From Pseudorhizobium xiangyangii (GTDB lineage: Bacteria > Pseudomonadota > Alphaproteobacteria > Rhizobiales > Rhizobiaceae): a DNA stretch of 64,000 bases. Shown one piece after another: positions 54,670 through 63,266 of the stretch (positions within the stretch are counted from its first letter, which is position 1; each line of letters begins with the position of its first letter). The translations under genes were made by a program, and so were the position numbers. The stretch spans positions 1 through 64,000 of the forward strand of contig NZ_JAJAWH010000013.1 of the NCBI RefSeq assembly GCF_020531965.1, written 5' to 3'. The notes beneath the pieces were generated by a model. It searched no databases. It was given only the letters and a program-made list of their open reading frames with translations, and was not told the origin of the DNA.

Positions 54670-54728
54670 CGTTCAGGTCCTTTCTAGGAGGGGAGTATGC
54701 GGCCCCGTTCAAGACGGGGCCGCACCAC

Positions 54729-56072
54729 TTATTCGGCCGGAACTGCCGTAGCGGCGGAGGCATGCCGCTCGCGGCCGGGGACGAACAAGGCCCAGAGGAA
54801 CATCAAGGCGGAGATCAGGACGAAGACGCCCGACCCGAGCCGTACCCAGTAGAACATCGCGAGCTGATCCTGAACGTCCATGTAGCTTTCGCCCAGGACC
54901 CGCTGCAGGTGGACCTGCAACACACCCGCGAAGGTCAGCGCAAAGGTCATTACCGACATCGCTGTGCACATCATCCAGAAGCTGACCATGGAGAGCATCT
55001 GGTTATAGGGCGCCCTCCCGAGGATCTCCGGTACCGCATAGGCCATGACGGCGAGGTTGAGCATCACGTAGGCACCGAAGAAAGCGAGGTGGCCATGTGC
55101 GGCGGTCACCTGGGTGCCGTGGGTATAGAAGTTAACCGACGACAGCGTGTGCAGGAAGCCCCAGACCCCGGCGCCGAAGAAAGCCATCACCGAGCAACCT
55201 ATCGACCACAACAGCGCGGCGCGATTGGGATGCTTGCGGCCCGCCTTCCAGGTCATCACGAAGGTGAAGATCATCATGGTGAAGAAGGGTGCGACTTCAA
55301 GCGTGGAGAACAGCGAGCCTATCCACTGCCAGTACCCAGGGGCGCCGATCCAGTAGAAGTGGTGGCCGGTTCCGAGGATGCCGGAGAAGAGGGCGAGGCC
55401 AACAATGACATAGAGCCACTTTTCGACCACTTCGCGGTCGATACCGGTGAGCTTGATCATCAGATAGGCGAGGATCGAAGCCATGATCAGTTCCCACACA
55501 CCCTCAACCCAGAGATGGACAACGTACCACCAGTACATCTTGTCGAGCGCCAGATTCGTCGGGTTGTAGAAGGCGAACAGGAAGAAGATCGCGACACCCC
55601 AGAGACCGAAGATCAGGATGTTGGTGACCACCGTCTTGCGGCCCTTGAGAACCGTCATGGTGATGTTGAACAGGAACATCAGGCAGACGACGACGATGCC
55701 GACCTTGATGATGAAGGGCTGTTCCAGGAACTCGCGCCCTTCGTGGATCTTGAACATGTAACCGACGACGGCAACCGCCGCGGCGACAAGGAAGATCCAG
55801 AACTGGGCGATGGCGATCTTGGGGCTGTAGAGCTCCGTCTCGGCTTCTTCCGGAAGGAGATAGTAGGTCGCTCCCATGAAGCCGATCAGCAGCCAGACGA
55901 TCAGTGCGTTCGTATGGATCATCCGCACGATATTGAACGGCAGAAGCTCGGAGAGCGTGTTGGGCAGCACGTAGATCGTTCCGGCGAGAACACCGAAAAG
56001 AACCTGCGCCACGAAGAGGCCGAGGGCGCCGTAGAAATACAGCATCGCGACCTTTTGGGTTTGATATTTCAT
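54729..56072 (-). CDS. norB: Nitric oxide reductase large subunit, cytochrome b
   Basis: 447-residue inner-membrane catalytic subunit of cNor with twelve helices, reducing NO to N2O. Ligand residues are present: His53 (IHTNALIVW), the non-haem iron set His186/Glu190 in HLWVEGVWE with Glu194 close by, His237/His238 (GTGHHFYWIG), and haem b3/b ligands His326/His328 (TAAHGHLAFFG). It follows norC by 21 bp. Confidence 0.97.
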   Translation of the reverse strand: MKYQTQKVAMLYFYGALGLFVAQVLFGVLAGTIYVLPNTLSELLPFNIVRMIHTNALIVWLLIGFMGATYYLLPEEAETELYSPKIAIAQFWIFLVAAAVAVVGYMFKIHEGREFLEQPFIIKVGIVVVCLMFLFNITMTVLKGRKTVVTNILIFGLWGVAIFFLFAFYNPTNLALDKMYWWYVVHLWVEGVWELIMASILAYLMIKLTGIDREVVEKWLYVIVGLALFSGILGTGHHFYWIGAPGYWQWIGSLFSTLEVAPFFTMMIFTFVMTWKAGRKHPNRAALLWSIGCSVMAFFGAGVWGFLHTLSSVNFYTHGTQVTAAHGHLAFFGAYVMLNLAVMAYAVPEILGRAPYNQMLSMVSFWMMCTAMSVMTFALTFAGVLQVHLQRVLGESYMDVQDQLAMFYWVRLGSGVFVLISALMFLWALFVPGRERHASAATAVPAE

Positions 56073-56093
56073 CGTATACTCCTTTCCCTCAGG

Positions 56094-56546
56094 TCAACCG
56101 GCGTCGTTCGGCGGCCAGTTCTGCGTATTGATTTTGCTTGTCCATTCGAGGAAGTCGGCCAGGTCGTTGAGTTCCTGCTCCGTCAGATTGAACTGTGGCA
56201 TCTGGCGGCGGCCTTCGATGCCTGTCGGCATGGCGGCCATCCAGGCCTTCAGCGTCTCGCGCGCAGTTTCCGCGTCTTCATGCCCGCCGTAGCGCTTCCA
56301 GACGTTCCCAAGTTCCGGTGCGAAATATGCGCCTTCACCGAGGATCGAATGGCAGTTGATACAGGCATTCCTTTCCCAGACATGCTTGCCGCGGGCGACA
56401 CCGTCGGTCAGCGTCGTTTCGTCGGTCGACGTCGTGCGTATGTAGTAGTGGCTGTGCGCGGTGAGCCCGAGGAAGATCGCGAAGAAGAACGCGGATCCCC
56501 CATAAAAGACATTTCTCGCTCCGGTCTTTGTCAGTCGTTCTGACAT
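56094..56546 (-). CDS. norC: Nitric oxide reductase small subunit, cytochrome c
   Basis: 150-residue membrane-anchored c-type cytochrome. An N-terminal helix (VFYGGSAFFFAIFLGLTAHS) is followed by the haem motif CINCH at 62-66 and a Met axial-ligand region (GRRQMPQF). ATG at 56546 gives MSERLTKTGARN, the usual NorC start; the longer frame to 56759 is not protein-like. It feeds electrons to NorB. Confidence 0.96.
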   Translation of the reverse strand: MSERLTKTGARNVFYGGSAFFFAIFLGLTAHSHYYIRTTSTDETTLTDGVARGKHVWERNACINCHSILGEGAYFAPELGNVWKRYGGHEDAETARETLKAWMAAMPTGIEGRRQMPQFNLTEQELNDLADFLEWTSKINTQNWPPNDAG

Positions 56547-56675
56547 TCCGAGATCCCTTTCCTGACAACCAACCGAGCAGCGCTCGGTGGGTCTGTTGCG
56601 TCGAGGCCACCGACGCGACTTCAGATCGGACTCGGTGGGCCGCAGTCTTCTTCGGCGTTTTTGGAAAGAGCTTCT

Positions 56676-56689
56676 TTGTGTTTTGGCAA
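56676..56689. promoter_or_regulatory. NnrR/FNR-type box upstream of norC
   Basis: Read on the minus strand TTGCC-AAAA-CACAA, close to the NnrR consensus TTGCG-N4-CACAA reported in Rhodobacter. It lies 130 bp upstream of norC in the 251-bp norF-norC gap and suggests a second, internal promoter for norCBQD. Confidence 0.6.
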
Positions 56690-56797
56690 ACAGGACGCAG
56701 TTGTCGCGGCGACCGTTCAGGCTAACGCAAGGCGAGAGCGGGCACCGCATCCATGGCAATGCCCGCTCTCGTGATCTGAAGTCGGGATAACGTCAGC

Positions 56798-57076
56798 CTA
56801 CCAGAGGGAGCCAAGGGCACGTCCCAGGGTGGCGAGGGAAAAGAATGCCGGCCATACCCACAAGGCTGCAGCCATGGCGGGGTGGTCACCTCGAAGACCC
56901 ATGAAATCAAGGATGATAAGCCGGGCCTTGATGAGGGTCAGGACGAGGATGATCACAATCACGGCCAGAGGAACCGCTTCATGTTTCCATTGCGCCGCAA
57001 TCAATGCTCCCACGATGGCAAGCATCATCACCCAGTTGGCGCTCGAGAACAGGCGGGAGGACTCTTTTGCTTTCAT
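56798..57076 (-). CDS. norF: NorF, cytochrome oxidase subunit IV-like protein
   Basis: 92 residues with three membrane helices (WVMMLAIVGALIAAQ, VPLAVIVIILVLTLIKARLI and a C-terminal one), matching NorF. It assists activity or stability of NorCB in Paracoccus and rhizobia. It lies 5 bp after norE. A 251-bp gap with an NnrR-like box separates it from norC. Confidence 0.9.
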   Translation of the reverse strand: MKAKESSRLFSSANWVMMLAIVGALIAAQWKHEAVPLAVIVIILVLTLIKARLIILDFMGLRGDHPAMAAALWVWPAFFSLATLGRALGSLW

Positions 57077-57081
57077 GACTG

Positions 57082-57633
57082 CTATCCGAGGTAGATCAAA
57101 GGGAACATCACAAGCCAGATCAGGTCGACGATATGCCAGATCGTGGTCGCCATCACGGTGTTCTGCTGGCGTGGCTTGAGGGCGATCAGAAGCAGAACCA
57201 ACGTCAGAAATGCGACGTGTGCCAGGTGGAAGCCGGTGATGAGGAAATAAAGCTCAAAGAAAGAACCGAACGCCGGATTGGCCGCACTTGCGACTTCCGC
57301 GGAATATTCAGCGATCTTTACCGCAATGAACCCCAGTCCGAGAACGGAGGTTGCCGCGAGATAGAGCCTCTGCAGCCGTCGGTTCGAGCCAGCCTGGACC
57401 GCGAGAGCCGCTGTCCAACTGCTGGCCAACAGAACGACAGTGTTGAAACCCGCCAGACGTGTCGAAAGCTGCAACTTCCCGGCGGCAAACTCCGCCGGTT
57501 GAAAGAACGAGACCACGAGAAAGCCGGCAAACAAAATGCCGAAGGTGACCAGTTCACTCCACACCAGGATCCAGAGAAGCAGGTCTCCACCCTCGTCCGC
57601 CGTTTCTGTCGGCGAAACCGCCATGTCTGCCAT
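57082..57633 (-). CDS. norE: NorE, cytochrome c oxidase subunit III-like protein
   Basis: 183 residues with about five helices in the subunit III pattern: LLLWILVWSELVTFGILFAG, YFLITGFHLAHVAFLTLVLL and IWHIVDLIWLVMFPLIYLG. NorE is an accessory, not catalytic, protein that supports NO reductase. First gene of the nor operon; an FNR/NnrR-like site lies 53-66 bp upstream. Confidence 0.93.
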   Translation of the reverse strand: MADMAVSPTETADEGGDLLLWILVWSELVTFGILFAGFLVVSFFQPAEFAAGKLQLSTRLAGFNTVVLLASSWTAALAVQAGSNRRLQRLYLAATSVLGLGFIAVKIAEYSAEVASAANPAFGSFFELYFLITGFHLAHVAFLTLVLLLIALKPRQQNTVMATTIWHIVDLIWLVMFPLIYLG

Positions 57634-57685
57634 TTACCATCTCCATTTGCGGACGGGAAAATGGCCGGGGATCAGCGATTGTTCT

Positions 57686-57699
57686 TTGTCAAATAGCAA
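57686..57699. promoter_or_regulatory. FNR/NnrR-like box upstream of norE
   Basis: On the minus strand TTGCT-ATTT-GACAA, an imperfect FNR-class palindrome centred 60 bp upstream of the norE ATG, consistent with a class II activator position if transcription starts near 57651. Confidence 0.6.
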
Positions 57700-57749
57700 A
57701 GACGGCACTGGTTTGGCCCCTAGAATGGTCCCAAACAAAGGAACATTCT

Positions 57750-57905
57750 ATGACTGATGCACAAGTCGGCTTAGCACTGGCCACACCGATCATTGTCGGC
57801 TTCGCGATCGCCCTTCGAAAAATGGGGGTGCTTCAAGGCTACAGTTCTCTGGCAGCGGTCCTGTTTTCGGTCGCTATTGCTGCGGTATTGTTCTTTCAGC
57901 AATAG
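57750..57905 (+). CDS. Small membrane protein divergent from norE
   Basis: 51 residues (MTDAQVGLALATPIIVGFAI and on to a second hydrophobic run AAVLFSVAIAAVLFFQQ), predicted to span the membrane twice. AAGGA lies seven bases before the ATG and the gene ends in TAG at 57903-57905. It shares the upstream region with norE, including the FNR-like box. I know no family for it; the ribosome site and clean frame support translation. Confidence 0.6.
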   Translation: MTDAQVGLALATPIIVGFAIALRKMGVLQGYSSLAAVLFSVAIAAVLFFQQ

Positions 57906-57998
57906 GCTCCCGTCGCATCAGGGATCCCGCCTTTATCCGTGGGCGCGCGAGGCGCAACCAGACCGCCGCCAATATGGGCAGAGCGGAGGTCACCTCAT

Positions 57999-59021
57999 CT
58001 ATTCCTGAAACAGCGTCGGCACTTCGATCACACGAGCATCTGCAGGCTCCGAGTCAATCATTTTGAACAACTCCTGCAACATGCCGGGGACATCCTGACG
58101 CAGCATGATGATGTTTTCGGTCAGCACCGAGACCAGCGGATCCCAGTCAAAGCACCCGATATGGGGAGGGCAGTCGCCAAAATGGCCGCTTGCCTTGATC
58201 CACCGTATCACGCCTTCCAAGGGAATGGTGGAGCTGACGAACATGGCCGCTGGAAGCTTGCCGTGCTTGGCCGCAAGCTCGCCAAGCGCGCGTTCAGCCT
58301 TTTCCGGCGCATAGCCGGTCGCCAGGATCATGGTGTCGTCTACGGCAATTCCGGCCTCTGAATGCGCGTCACGAAATCCTTGAATACGCTCGGTCGTGTT
58401 ATGATCGGGTCGTCCGCCGACATACAGCAGCGGCTGGCCCGGCACACGATCGCCTGCCGAAGCCGCCAGAATGCGCTGTGTGAGCGCATTGGCGCCTCCA
58501 CGGTTATCCGAAATGACCGAGGGCGCAAGTCGTCCCGGAAGGTCGAGATTGAGCGAACGCACGCCGGCTGCCGCGCAGATTTCGGTGATGCGATCCGGAT
58601 CGGTGGCGCCGGTCGCAATCAGGCAATCCACCTGGTGTGCGATCATGGCGCGCGCAGCCTGTATCTCCAGCTCCGAATCGCGTTGCGTACAGGTAACGAT
58701 TGGAAAGAGCCCCCGATCGCGCGCCATGGATTCAAATTTCTCGACGATCGATCCAAAATAGCGGTTGTCGTACTTGGGGACAATCATTCCAATCAGATGC
58801 GACTTGTCCCGCCGAAGGCCGCTGGCCTGCATGTTCAGTGCATAACCCTGCTCGTCTGCGATACGGGTGATCCGTTCCGCCAGTGCCACGCTGATACGCC
58901 GCTTTTTCCATGTTCCGTTCAACACCGAGCTGACCGCCGTCGGCGAGGCTCCGGACAGTGTCGCCAGATCATAGATCGTCATGCGCCTACCCGGTGCTTT
59001 ACTCTCTTTGGCCAAATCCAC
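57999..59021 (-). CDS. LacI family transcriptional regulator
   Basis: 340 residues with an N-terminal LacI helix-turn-helix (TIYDLATLSGASPTAVSSVL then NG) and a periplasmic-binding-like sugar domain (LIGMIVPKYDNRYFGSIVEK). It is divergent from a pentitol ABC transporter and ribitol dehydrogenase operon and probably represses it. A 28-bp palindrome at 59078-59105 in the shared intergenic region is the likely operator. Confidence 0.93.
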   Translation of the reverse strand: MDLAKESKAPGRRMTIYDLATLSGASPTAVSSVLNGTWKKRRISVALAERITRIADEQGYALNMQASGLRRDKSHLIGMIVPKYDNRYFGSIVEKFESMARDRGLFPIVTCTQRDSELEIQAARAMIAHQVDCLIATGATDPDRITEICAAAGVRSLNLDLPGRLAPSVISDNRGGANALTQRILAASAGDRVPGQPLLYVGGRPDHNTTERIQGFRDAHSEAGIAVDDTMILATGYAPEKAERALGELAAKHGKLPAAMFVSSTIPLEGVIRWIKASGHFGDCPPHIGCFDWDPLVSVLTENIIMLRQDVPGMLQELFKMIDSEPADARVIEVPTLFQE

Positions 59022-59077
59022 TCTCCTCTTTGCTGCACCAGCTTGACAGCCAGATTTGGCTTATGCAAGTGTGCTGC

Positions 59078-59105
59078 ATCGGTTGAGCAAAGATGCTCCA
59101 CCGAT
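59078..59105. promoter_or_regulatory. Candidate LacI operator
   Basis: ATCGGTTGAGCA and TGCTCCACCGAT are inverted copies matching at 11 of 12 positions around a 4-base spacer. A related half-site CTTGAGCAAA recurs at 59146-59155, and ATGCA...TGCAT flanks it at 59063-59079. The centre is 57 bases from the lacI start. Confidence 0.7.
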
Positions 59106-59292
59106 TGAACAGATCCAAGGCATCCTGATGCTGCGGGGGGAGAAGCTTGAGCAAACCTCATTCGGCACGGCATTCCCGTGAAGATTGGCGGATGTATCGA
59201 CGGCACGGGAGATGCGCCGGCGTAAGCAGATTTTCTGCTGCAATTCAGCGAGGCTGATTGGAAATTCGGAAATTTATGGAGGAGATGAATTG

Positions 59293-60339
59293 ATGAGAAA
59301 GCACACTCTGCGTGCCGCTGTCAGCGCCCTCGGGCTGCTGGTCGGCAGCGCCGCCATGGCCCAGACCAGCGGCACCGTTGCGTTTCTGATGCCCGACCAG
59401 GGATCGACCCGCTATGAGGAGCACGACTACCCCGGCTTCAAGGCCGAAATGGCGAAGCTCTGCCCCGATTGCACGGTGATCTATCAGAACGCTAACGCCG
59501 ACATGTCGCTGCAGCAGCAGCAGTTCAATTCTGCGATTACGCAGGGGGCAAAGGTCATCGTACTTGACCCCGTTGATTCTGCCGCGGCCTCAGCTCTTGT
59601 AACCATGGCACAGTCCCAGGGCATCAAGGTCATCGCCTATGACCGCCCGATTCCAGATACTCCGCCGGATTACTACGTGTCTTTCGACAACGAGGGCATT
59701 GGCTACGCCATTTCGAGGTCGCTGGTTGACCACATGAAGGCCGAGGGCATCCCGGAAGGTTCGGGCGTGCTGCAGATCAACGGTTCGCCCACCGACGCGG
59801 CCGCTGGCCTGATCCGTGACGGCATCCACCGCGGCCTGGCTGAATCGGGTTACAAGACCCTGGCTGAGTTCGACACGCCGGACTGGAAGCCAAGCGAAGC
59901 GCAGGAATGGGCTGCCGGTCAGGTCACCCGCTTCGGCGCCGAGATCAAAGGCGTCGTAGCTGCCAATGACGGCACCGGCGGTGGCGCGATCGCAGCCTTC
60001 AAGGCAGCTGGCGTCGATCCGGTTCCGCCGGTCACCGGCAACGACGCGGTCATCGCGGCGCTGCAGCTGATCATCTCCGGCGATCAGTACAACACCATCT
60101 CCAAGCCTTCGGAGATCGTGGCGGCAGCGGCGGCCAAGGTTGCCGTACAGCTTCTCAAGGGCGAAACCCCAGAGGCCAAGACCAAGCTGTACAATGCTCC
60201 GTCCGAGCTCTTCGTGCCTGCCGTCGTAACGGCCGAAAACATCAAGGCCGAGATCTTCGACAAGGGCATTCAGACGCCGGAAGAGGTGTGCACTGGTGAG
60301 TATGCCGAAGGCTGCAAGGCCCTGGGCATCACCAAGTAG
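59293..60339 (+). CDS. Sugar/pentitol ABC transporter substrate-binding protein
   Basis: 348-residue periplasmic binding protein of the XylF/RbsB type with a Sec signal (RAAVSALGLLVGSAAMAQ). Motifs include IVLDPVDSAAASALVTMAQS, IAYDRPIPDTPPDYYVSFDN and GVVAANDGTGGGAIAAFKAA, closest in style to xylose-binding proteins. ATG at 59293 follows GGAGG; the frame extends to 59185. The downstream ribitol dehydrogenase suggests a pentitol cargo such as ribitol. Strong hairpins follow before the ATPase gene. Confidence 0.92.
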   Translation: MRKHTLRAAVSALGLLVGSAAMAQTSGTVAFLMPDQGSTRYEEHDYPGFKAEMAKLCPDCTVIYQNANADMSLQQQQFNSAITQGAKVIVLDPVDSAAASALVTMAQSQGIKVIAYDRPIPDTPPDYYVSFDNEGIGYAISRSLVDHMKAEGIPEGSGVLQINGSPTDAAAGLIRDGIHRGLAESGYKTLAEFDTPDWKPSEAQEWAAGQVTRFGAEIKGVVAANDGTGGGAIAAFKAAGVDPVPPVTGNDAVIAALQLIISGDQYNTISKPSEIVAAAAAKVAVQLLKGETPEAKTKLYNAPSELFVPAVVTAENIKAEIFDKGIQTPEEVCTGEYAEGCKALGITK

Positions 60340-60381
60340 ACGAAGCGACCTATTGGCGCGCCGCGCGCGCCGATAGTTCTG

Positions 60382-60412
60382 CATCCGGCCGGTCCCTCCC
60401 GCCGGCCGGATG
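60382..60412 (+). terminator. Strong intercistronic hairpin after binding-protein gene
   Basis: CATCCGGCCGG and CCGGCCGGATG form a perfect 11-bp stem, following another GC-rich repeat at about 60355-60373. No T-run follows. Such hairpins often stabilise the binding-protein part of the transcript or attenuate downstream genes. Confidence 0.6.
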
Positions 60413-60450
60413 TTCACTGTTTGGTATCTGTTTACGTGAGGGTTATCGCA

Positions 60451-61260
60451 ATGACGCATTCCACCCGGCCGCCTGAACAGGGTGAGACAATTCTCAGTCT
60501 TAAAGGCGTATCAAAGAAGTTCGGCGCGGTCTCAGCGCTGACCGACATCGAACTGGACGTGCGTGCCGGTGAAGTGGTGGCGTTGGTTGGCGACAATGGC
60601 GCCGGAAAATCCACGCTGGTCAAGGTTCTGGCAGGCGTGCATCAGCCGACCTCCGGGACGGTCGAATTCATGGGTCGCGAGGTTACGCTGGACAATCCGG
60701 CAACTGCATTGAACCTCGGCATCGCCACTGTGTTCCAGGACCTCGCGCTCTGCGAAAACCTCGACGTCGTGGCAAACCTCTTCCTTGGCCACGAATTGAA
60801 CCCTCTGCGTCTAAACGAGGTGCAGATGGAGGTTCGGGCCTGGACATTGCTCAGGGAGCTTGCCGCCCGCATACCGTCGGTGCGCGAGCCTGTGGCCTCC
60901 CTGTCGGGCGGCCAGCGTCAGACTGTGGCTATTGCGCGTTCCCTGCTTCTCGACCCCAAGATCATCATGCTCGACGAGCCGACGGCTGCGCTTGGAGTTG
61001 CGCAGACCGCCGAGGTCCTGAATCTGATCGAACGCGTCCGCGACCGTGGACTGGGCGTCATCATCATCAGCCACAACATGGAAGATGTACGTGCCGTCGC
61101 CGACCGGATTGTCGTGCTGCGGCTGGGGCGCAATAGCGGGATTTTCACCCCTGACGCCAGCAATCATGAACTTGTCGCCGCAATCACCGGAGCGACAGAA
61201 AATGCCGTCTCGCGCCGCACTCAGCGCAAGGCCGTAGAAGTTGAAGGACCCCGTGTATGA
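60451..61260 (+). CDS. Sugar ABC transporter ATP-binding protein
   Basis: 269 residues, a single cassette of the CUT2 type (FrcA-like rather than the double RbsA type): Walker A GDNGAGKST, signature LSGGQRQT and Walker B IIMLDEPTAALG. ATG at 60451 has GAGGG about 10 bases upstream. The stop overlaps the permease ATG (ATGA at 61257). It energises the transporter with the neighbouring permease. Confidence 0.94.
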   Translation: MTHSTRPPEQGETILSLKGVSKKFGAVSALTDIELDVRAGEVVALVGDNGAGKSTLVKVLAGVHQPTSGTVEFMGREVTLDNPATALNLGIATVFQDLALCENLDVVANLFLGHELNPLRLNEVQMEVRAWTLLRELAARIPSVREPVASLSGGQRQTVAIARSLLLDPKIIMLDEPTAALGVAQTAEVLNLIERVRDRGLGVIIISHNMEDVRAVADRIVVLRLGRNSGIFTPDASNHELVAAITGATENAVSRRTQRKAVEVEGPRV

Positions 61261-62498
61261 GCGAGGCAAAGATTACACCACTTGACCGTGCCGATGAACG
61301 GGTGCGCCACGACGACACGATTAAGGGCGCGGTCCTGGCCTTTGTGGATCGAGTCCGCTCGGGCGATCTGGGAATGCTGCCCGTCGCGGTTGGCCTGGTC
61401 GTCATATCGGCGGTATTCACCAGCCTGAACCCGCTGTTCCTTGCGCCTAACAACCTTGTAAACCTCCTTTTCGACTGCGCAACCGTCGGCGTCATTTCGC
61501 TGGGTATCGTCTGCGTCCTGATGCTGGGCGAGATCGACCTTTCGGTCGGTTCGATGAGTGGGCTTGCCTCGGCCCTGATCGGAATGTTCTGGGTGAACAT
61601 GGGCCTGCCCCTCCCGCTCGCCATCCTGATTGCCCTCGCCGCAGGTGCGCTGATCGGGGCGATCTATGCCTCGCTCTTCAACTGGATCGGCATGCCAAGC
61701 TTTATTTCAACGCTGGCCGGCCTGTTGGCGCTTCTGGGCTTCCAGCTCTATCTGCTGGGCACGAGTGGCTCGATCAATCTGCCCTACGCTTCGTCGATGG
61801 TAAAATTCGGCCAACTCCTGATCATGCCGGCCTGGTTCTCCCACACGGTTGCGTTGTTGCCCGGGATCGTTTTGCTCTGGAGCGGCCTGGGTGTCGCCAG
61901 GCAGCGCAAGACAGTGGGGCTGACCGCCCAGCCGCTCAGCATGCTTCTGGTCAAGGTGGTCGCATTGACGGCGGCATTGGAATTTGCCGTCTGGTATCTG
62001 AACCTTGGTCGAGGCGTGCCGTGGATGTTCGGCCTGTTCGTCCTTTTGGTCGTGATAATGAACTACGCGCTGACACGCACGAAGTGGGGTCGCTCGATGT
62101 TTGCCGTGGGCGGCAACCGCGAAGCCGCGCGTCGCTCGGGCATCAACGTCAAGCGCATCTACCTCTCGGCCTTCATGTTGTGCTCTACCCTGGCGGCGCT
62201 GGGCGGAATGCTGTCAGCTTCGCGGCTGGCATCCTCCAGCCAGCAAGCCGGCACGGGTGACGTGAACCTGAACGCGATAGCCGCGGCAGTCATAGGCGGC
62301 ACCAGCCTCTTTGGCGGCCGTGGCAGTGCCTATTCCGCGCTACTGGGCATCATCGTCATTCAGGCCATTTCGAACGGGCTGACGCTTTTGAACCTCTCGT
62401 CGAGCCTGCGTTACATGATCACCGGTGGCGTCCTCGCCGTCGCGGTCATCGTCGACTCGCTGGCGCGCCGCTCCCGTGCGGCTCACGGCCGCGGCTGA
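61257..62498 (+). CDS. Sugar ABC transporter permease
   Basis: 413 residues with about ten membrane helices of the BPD_transp_2 (RbsC/XylH/FrcC) family: [20 protein letters not shown] and [20 protein letters not shown] are the family landmarks. A longer-than-usual N-terminal cytoplasmic segment (about 45 residues) precedes the first helix, as in XylH-type permeases. It overlaps the ATPase gene by ATGA. Confidence 0.94.
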   Translation: MSEAKITPLDRADERVRHDDTIKGAVLAFVDRVRSGDLGMLPVAVGLVVISAVFTSLNPLFLAPNNLVNLLFDCATVGVISLGIVCVLMLGEIDLSVGSMSGLASALIGMFWVNMGLPLPLAILIALAAGALIGAIYASLFNWIGMPSFISTLAGLLALLGFQLYLLGTSGSINLPYASSMVKFGQLLIMPAWFSHTVALLPGIVLLWSGLGVARQRKTVGLTAQPLSMLLVKVVALTAALEFAVWYLNLGRGVPWMFGLFVLLVVIMNYALTRTKWGRSMFAVGGNREAARRSGINVKRIYLSAFMLCSTLAALGGMLSASRLASSSQQAGTGDVNLNAIAAAVIGGTSLFGGRGSAYSALLGIIVIQAISNGLTLLNLSSSLRYMITGGVLAVAVIVDSLARRSRAAHGRG

Positions 62499-62515
62499 TC
62501 CAATTGGAGAATAAC

Positions 62516-63244
62516 ATGTCGGAAGAAATGAAGGGCAAAGTCGTCGCCATTACCGGTGCGGCCTCTGGGATCGGGCTGCAATGCGCCCGAACGCTGATAG
62601 ACGCCGGGGCGACAGTGGTGCTGATCGACCGAGCCGAGGAGCGACTGAAGCAGCTCTGCGCCGAGATCGGGCCGAACGCACTGCCGCTGGTCGTCGATCT
62701 GCTTAACGGTCCACAGGTCTCGGCCATGTTGCCGCGCATCCTGGAACTCACCGGACGTCTCGATGTCTTTTACGCCAATGCCGGCTCCTATATCGGTGGC
62801 GCGGTGGCCGAGGGTGATCCGGACGCCTGGGACCGGATGCTCAATCTCAACGTCAATGCAGCCTTCCGCTCGGTGCATGCGGTGCTTCCGCACATGATCG
62901 CGCAGAAGTCGGGTGACATCATCTTTACCTCGTCGGTCGCCGGCGTGATCCCGGTGGTGTGGGAGCCGATCTACACAGCTTCGAAGTTCGCGGTGCAGGC
63001 ATTCGTCCACTCTACCCGCCGTCAGGTCGCCCCGCATGGCATTCGTGTCTGCGCTGTGTTGCCCGGCCCGGTCGTGACAGCACTTCTCGACGACTGGCCC
63101 AAGGCCAAAATGGACGAGGCGCTGGCCAATGGCAGCCTGATGCAGCCGCAGGAAGTGGCCGACGCGGTGCTGTTCATGCTGACCCGCAAGCGCACAGTCA
63201 CCGTTCGCGACCTGGTGATCATGCCGAGTAGCCTGGATCTCTGA
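62516..63244 (+). CDS. Ribitol 2-dehydrogenase (SDR family)
   Basis: 242-residue short-chain dehydrogenase: NAD motif [22 protein letters not shown] and the catalytic YTASK. Blocks such as [39 protein letters not shown] and [20 protein letters not shown] match Klebsiella ribitol dehydrogenase closely, so oxidation of ribitol to D-ribulose is likely. ATG at 62516 has GGAGA six bases upstream; a TTG at 62504 is in frame but less likely. Confidence 0.92.
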   Translation: MSEEMKGKVVAITGAASGIGLQCARTLIDAGATVVLIDRAEERLKQLCAEIGPNALPLVVDLLNGPQVSAMLPRILELTGRLDVFYANAGSYIGGAVAEGDPDAWDRMLNLNVNAAFRSVHAVLPHMIAQKSGDIIFTSSVAGVIPVVWEPIYTASKFAVQAFVHSTRRQVAPHGIRVCAVLPGPVVTALLDDWPKAKMDEALANGSLMQPQEVADAVLFMLTRKRTVTVRDLVIMPSSLDL

Positions 63245-63266
63245 TTTCCGGGAAGGAAGCGCCATC

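Noticed and set aside
54576-56543. A 655-codon plus-strand open frame opposite norQ, norB and norC
   Set aside because: It is antisense to three certain genes, its composition is His/Asp/Gln-rich as expected from the complement of GC-biased codons, and it shows no domain.
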